A stretch of DNA of 31,463 nt. Source: Kiritimatiellia bacterium. Its GTDB lineage: Bacteria > Verrucomicrobiota > Kiritimatiellia > RFP12 > UBA1067. Made by a program: the position numbers and the translations under genes. The notes under the pieces are model-generated. The model was given only the letters and a program-made list of their open reading frames with translations. It was not told the DNA's origin and searched no databases. The stretch spans positions 1 to 31,463 of the forward strand of contig CAAGNL010000117.1 of NCBI GenBank assembly GCA_900771305.1, given 5' to 3'. Below, one piece after another: positions 30,131 to 31,463 of this stretch (positions within the stretch are counted from its first letter, which is position 1; the number at the start of each line of letters is the position of its first letter).

Positions 30131-31357
30131 ATGCCGAAGGCCATTCTGAATTTCAAGCGCGACTACGCGACCGTTCACCATCACCCCTGGATCTTCTCCG
30201 GGGCGATCAAGGAGGTGGAGGGAAATCCGCGCATGGGCGAGACGGTTGAAGTCGTCAACGCGAGAGGAGACTGCCTCGGCTACGGTTCCTATTCTCCCTT
30301 CAGTCAGATTCGCGTGCGGATGCTGAGTTTCGCGAAGGGCGAGATCCCGAGCGCCGAGCTGATCGCGAAGCGCGTCGCGGATGCCGTGGCGCGTCGTGCA
30401 TCCTTCTGGACGAACGGCTTGACCAATGCCGTGCGCATCGTCAACGCCGAGAGCGACGGGCTTCCCGGTGTCATTGCCGACTTCTACGACGGCTTCGTCG
30501 TCGTGCAGCTCGCGACCGCCGGCGCGGAGTTCTGGAAAGGCGCCCTCGTCGACGCGTTCATGAAGCACGTGCCAGGCTGCCGCGGCGTCTACAACCGCAG
30601 CGACGTCGATGCCCGCACGCGCGAGGGCCTTCGCGCGAAGGACGCCGACGGGCACGTCGTGGAGGATCCGTCCGAGAAGGGCTGCCTCGCGGGCACGGAG
30701 CCGCCGGAGCTGATTGAGATCAAGGAAGGCGCCATTCGCTACCTCGTGGATGTCCGCAAGGGCCACAAGACGGGTTTCTATCTGGACCAGCGCGACGCTC
30801 GGGCCGCGGTGGGGGCGCTCGCGAAGGACGCAGACGTGCTCAACTGCTTCTCGTACACGGGGGGCTTCGGGCTCGCCGCCTGCGCGGCCGGCGCGAAGGC
30901 GGTGACGCACCTTGACGTCTCGGCCGGTGCACTTGCGCTCGCCAAGAGGAACACGGAGCTGAACCCGTCCGTCACGGCCAGCGACTTCGTCGAGGCGGAC
31001 GTCTTCAAGCAGCTGCGCCTCTACCGCGACCAGGGGAAGTCCTTTGATCTCATCGTGCTGGATCCGCCGAAGTTCGCCGATACGAAGGCCGGGCTCATGC
31101 GGGCGACGCGTGGGTACAAGGACATCAACCTGCTTGCGATGAAGCTCCTCAGGCCGAACGGCGTGCTCGCCACCTTCTCCTGCTCCGGCGCGATGACGAC
31201 GGACCTCTTCGACAAGGTCTGCGCCGAGGCGGCGTTCGACGCGAAACGCGATTTCCAGATCCTCTCCCGCACGCGCCAGGCCGCCGGCGACCATCCGGTC
31301 GGCCTCAACTTCCCCGAAGGTCTCTACCTGAAGGGACTGATCCTGCGGGCGATGTGA
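30131..31357 (+). CDS. rlmI: 23S rRNA (cytosine-5) methyltransferase RlmI-like
   Basis: An S-adenosylmethionine-dependent RNA methyltransferase; E. coli RlmI makes m5C1962 in 23S rRNA. The protein has 408 residues (E. coli 396). The N-terminal PUA domain has VHHHPWIFSGAI, GETVEVVNARGDCLGYG and SQIRVRMLS. A central EEHVD-like beta region follows (VRIVNAESDGLPGVIADFYD, VRKGHKTGFYLDQRDAR). The Rossmann methyltransferase core has VLNCFSYTGGFGLAACAAGA, VTHLDVSAGALALAKRN, VLDPPKFAD (Asp311) and the catalytic Cys351 in ATFSCSGAM. GGGA lies 4 bases before the ATG, 16 bases after the Hpt gene. The exact target base is inferred from the family. Confidence 0.9.
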   Translation: MPKAILNFKRDYATVHHHPWIFSGAIKEVEGNPRMGETVEVVNARGDCLGYGSYSPFSQIRVRMLSFAKGEIPSAELIAKRVADAVARRASFWTNGLTNAVRIVNAESDGLPGVIADFYDGFVVVQLATAGAEFWKGALVDAFMKHVPGCRGVYNRSDVDARTREGLRAKDADGHVVEDPSEKGCLAGTEPPELIEIKEGAIRYLVDVRKGHKTGFYLDQRDARAAVGALAKDADVLNCFSYTGGFGLAACAAGAKAVTHLDVSAGALALAKRNTELNPSVTASDFVEADVFKQLRLYRDQGKSFDLIVLDPPKFADTKAGLMRATRGYKDINLLAMKLLRPNGVLATFSCSGAMTTDLFDKVCAEAAFDAKRDFQILSRTRQAAGDHPVGLNFPEGLYLKGLILRAM

Positions 31358-31364
31358 TGGTGGA

Positions 31365-31410
31365 GACCGTACTCGGTCAGTCAACACCGCTGGCGCGGTC
31401 TTGACCGACC
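31365..31410 (+). repeat. Imperfect palindrome downstream of rlmI
   Basis: A small stem GACCG/CGGTC with loop TACT (31365-31378) is followed by a larger one. GGTCAGTCAA (31375-31384) pairs with TTGACCGACC (31401-31410) with one mismatch. Inside it, ACCGC (31386-31390) pairs with GCGGT (31395-31399) around TGGC. No T-run follows, so it could be a non-classical terminator or a REP-like element unrelated to the 458-615 family. Confidence 0.55.
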
Positions 31411-31413
31411 TCG

Positions 31414-31453
31414 GCATCTGAGCATCTGAGCAAAAGTGCATCTGAGCTTTTCG
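31414..31453 (+). repeat. Octamer array at the contig end
   Basis: GCATCTGA, GCATCTGA, GCAAAAGT, GCATCTGA and GCTTTTCG are in 8-base register after the rlmI palindrome. Bases 31454-31463 end the window, so the array may continue or the assembly may have stopped here because of repeats. Confidence 0.6.
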
Positions 31454-31463
31454 AGTCGTCGAG

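Noticed and set aside
28060..30156. A minus-strand open frame of about 698 codons opposite ettA and the Hpt gene
   Set aside because: It covers two real + strand genes and their junction and has no family motifs.
31414..31453. A CRISPR array at the contig end
   Set aside because: The units are 8 bases with no spacers and no cas genes.

Overview
The window looks like the start of a metagenome contig from a Gram-negative, high-GC bacterium of the PVC superphylum. My best guess is a gut-type Kiritimatiellota or other Verrucomicrobiota relative. The reasons are a DUF1080 secreted protein, a hydrazine-synthase-alpha-like dihaem protein, a full Kdo/Lpt lipopolysaccharide gene set, an HprK/HPr/enzyme I chain and many TTG/GTG starts. 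This assignment is an inference and no rRNA gene is present to confirm it. The first 19 bases match an Illumina TruSeq adapter end, so the true sequence begins at about base 20. All genes are on the + strand and packed densely. No stretch over 300 bases lacks a gene, and I see no tRNA, rRNA, CRISPR array or prophage.

Layout. Bases 20-678: a 5'-truncated REP-associated tyrosine transposase (RAYT) of visibly lower GC, followed by three REP palindromes. Bases 679-7706: a secreted dihaem beta-propeller protein, a glycosyltransferase, a membrane-bound nucleotide-sugar dehydratase lacking its usual middle domain, and a DUF1080 protein. Bases 7853-9288: a lone thiM and a DUF212 membrane protein. Bases 9321-17071: a long co-directional run, kdsB-kdsA-lptC-lptA-lptB-hpf-hprK-ptsH-ptsI. 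It joins Kdo synthesis and LPS export to ribosome hibernation and a PTS phosphorylation chain. Bases 17116-21637: fabH-fabF-fabZ-recJ. Bases 21739-28127: gyrB-waaA, a membrane TPR protein and a lipoprotein. Bases 28177-31357: ettA, a stand-alone Hpt protein and rlmI.

Themes. kdsB, kdsA, waaA and the lpt genes make and export Kdo-containing lipid A, fabH/fabF/fabZ supply acyl chains, and the glycosyltransferase and dehydratase probably serve a surface polysaccharide. The most unusual items are: an LptA-type protein fused to a roughly 170-residue TolA-like helix; the dihaem HzsA-like protein; an HprK with non-canonical active-site surroundings; short 7-8 bp tandem repeats at gene junctions that carry stop codons, ribosome sites or start codons; -10 boxes nested over stop codons; and an alternating CG tract just upstream of the gyrB -10 box.
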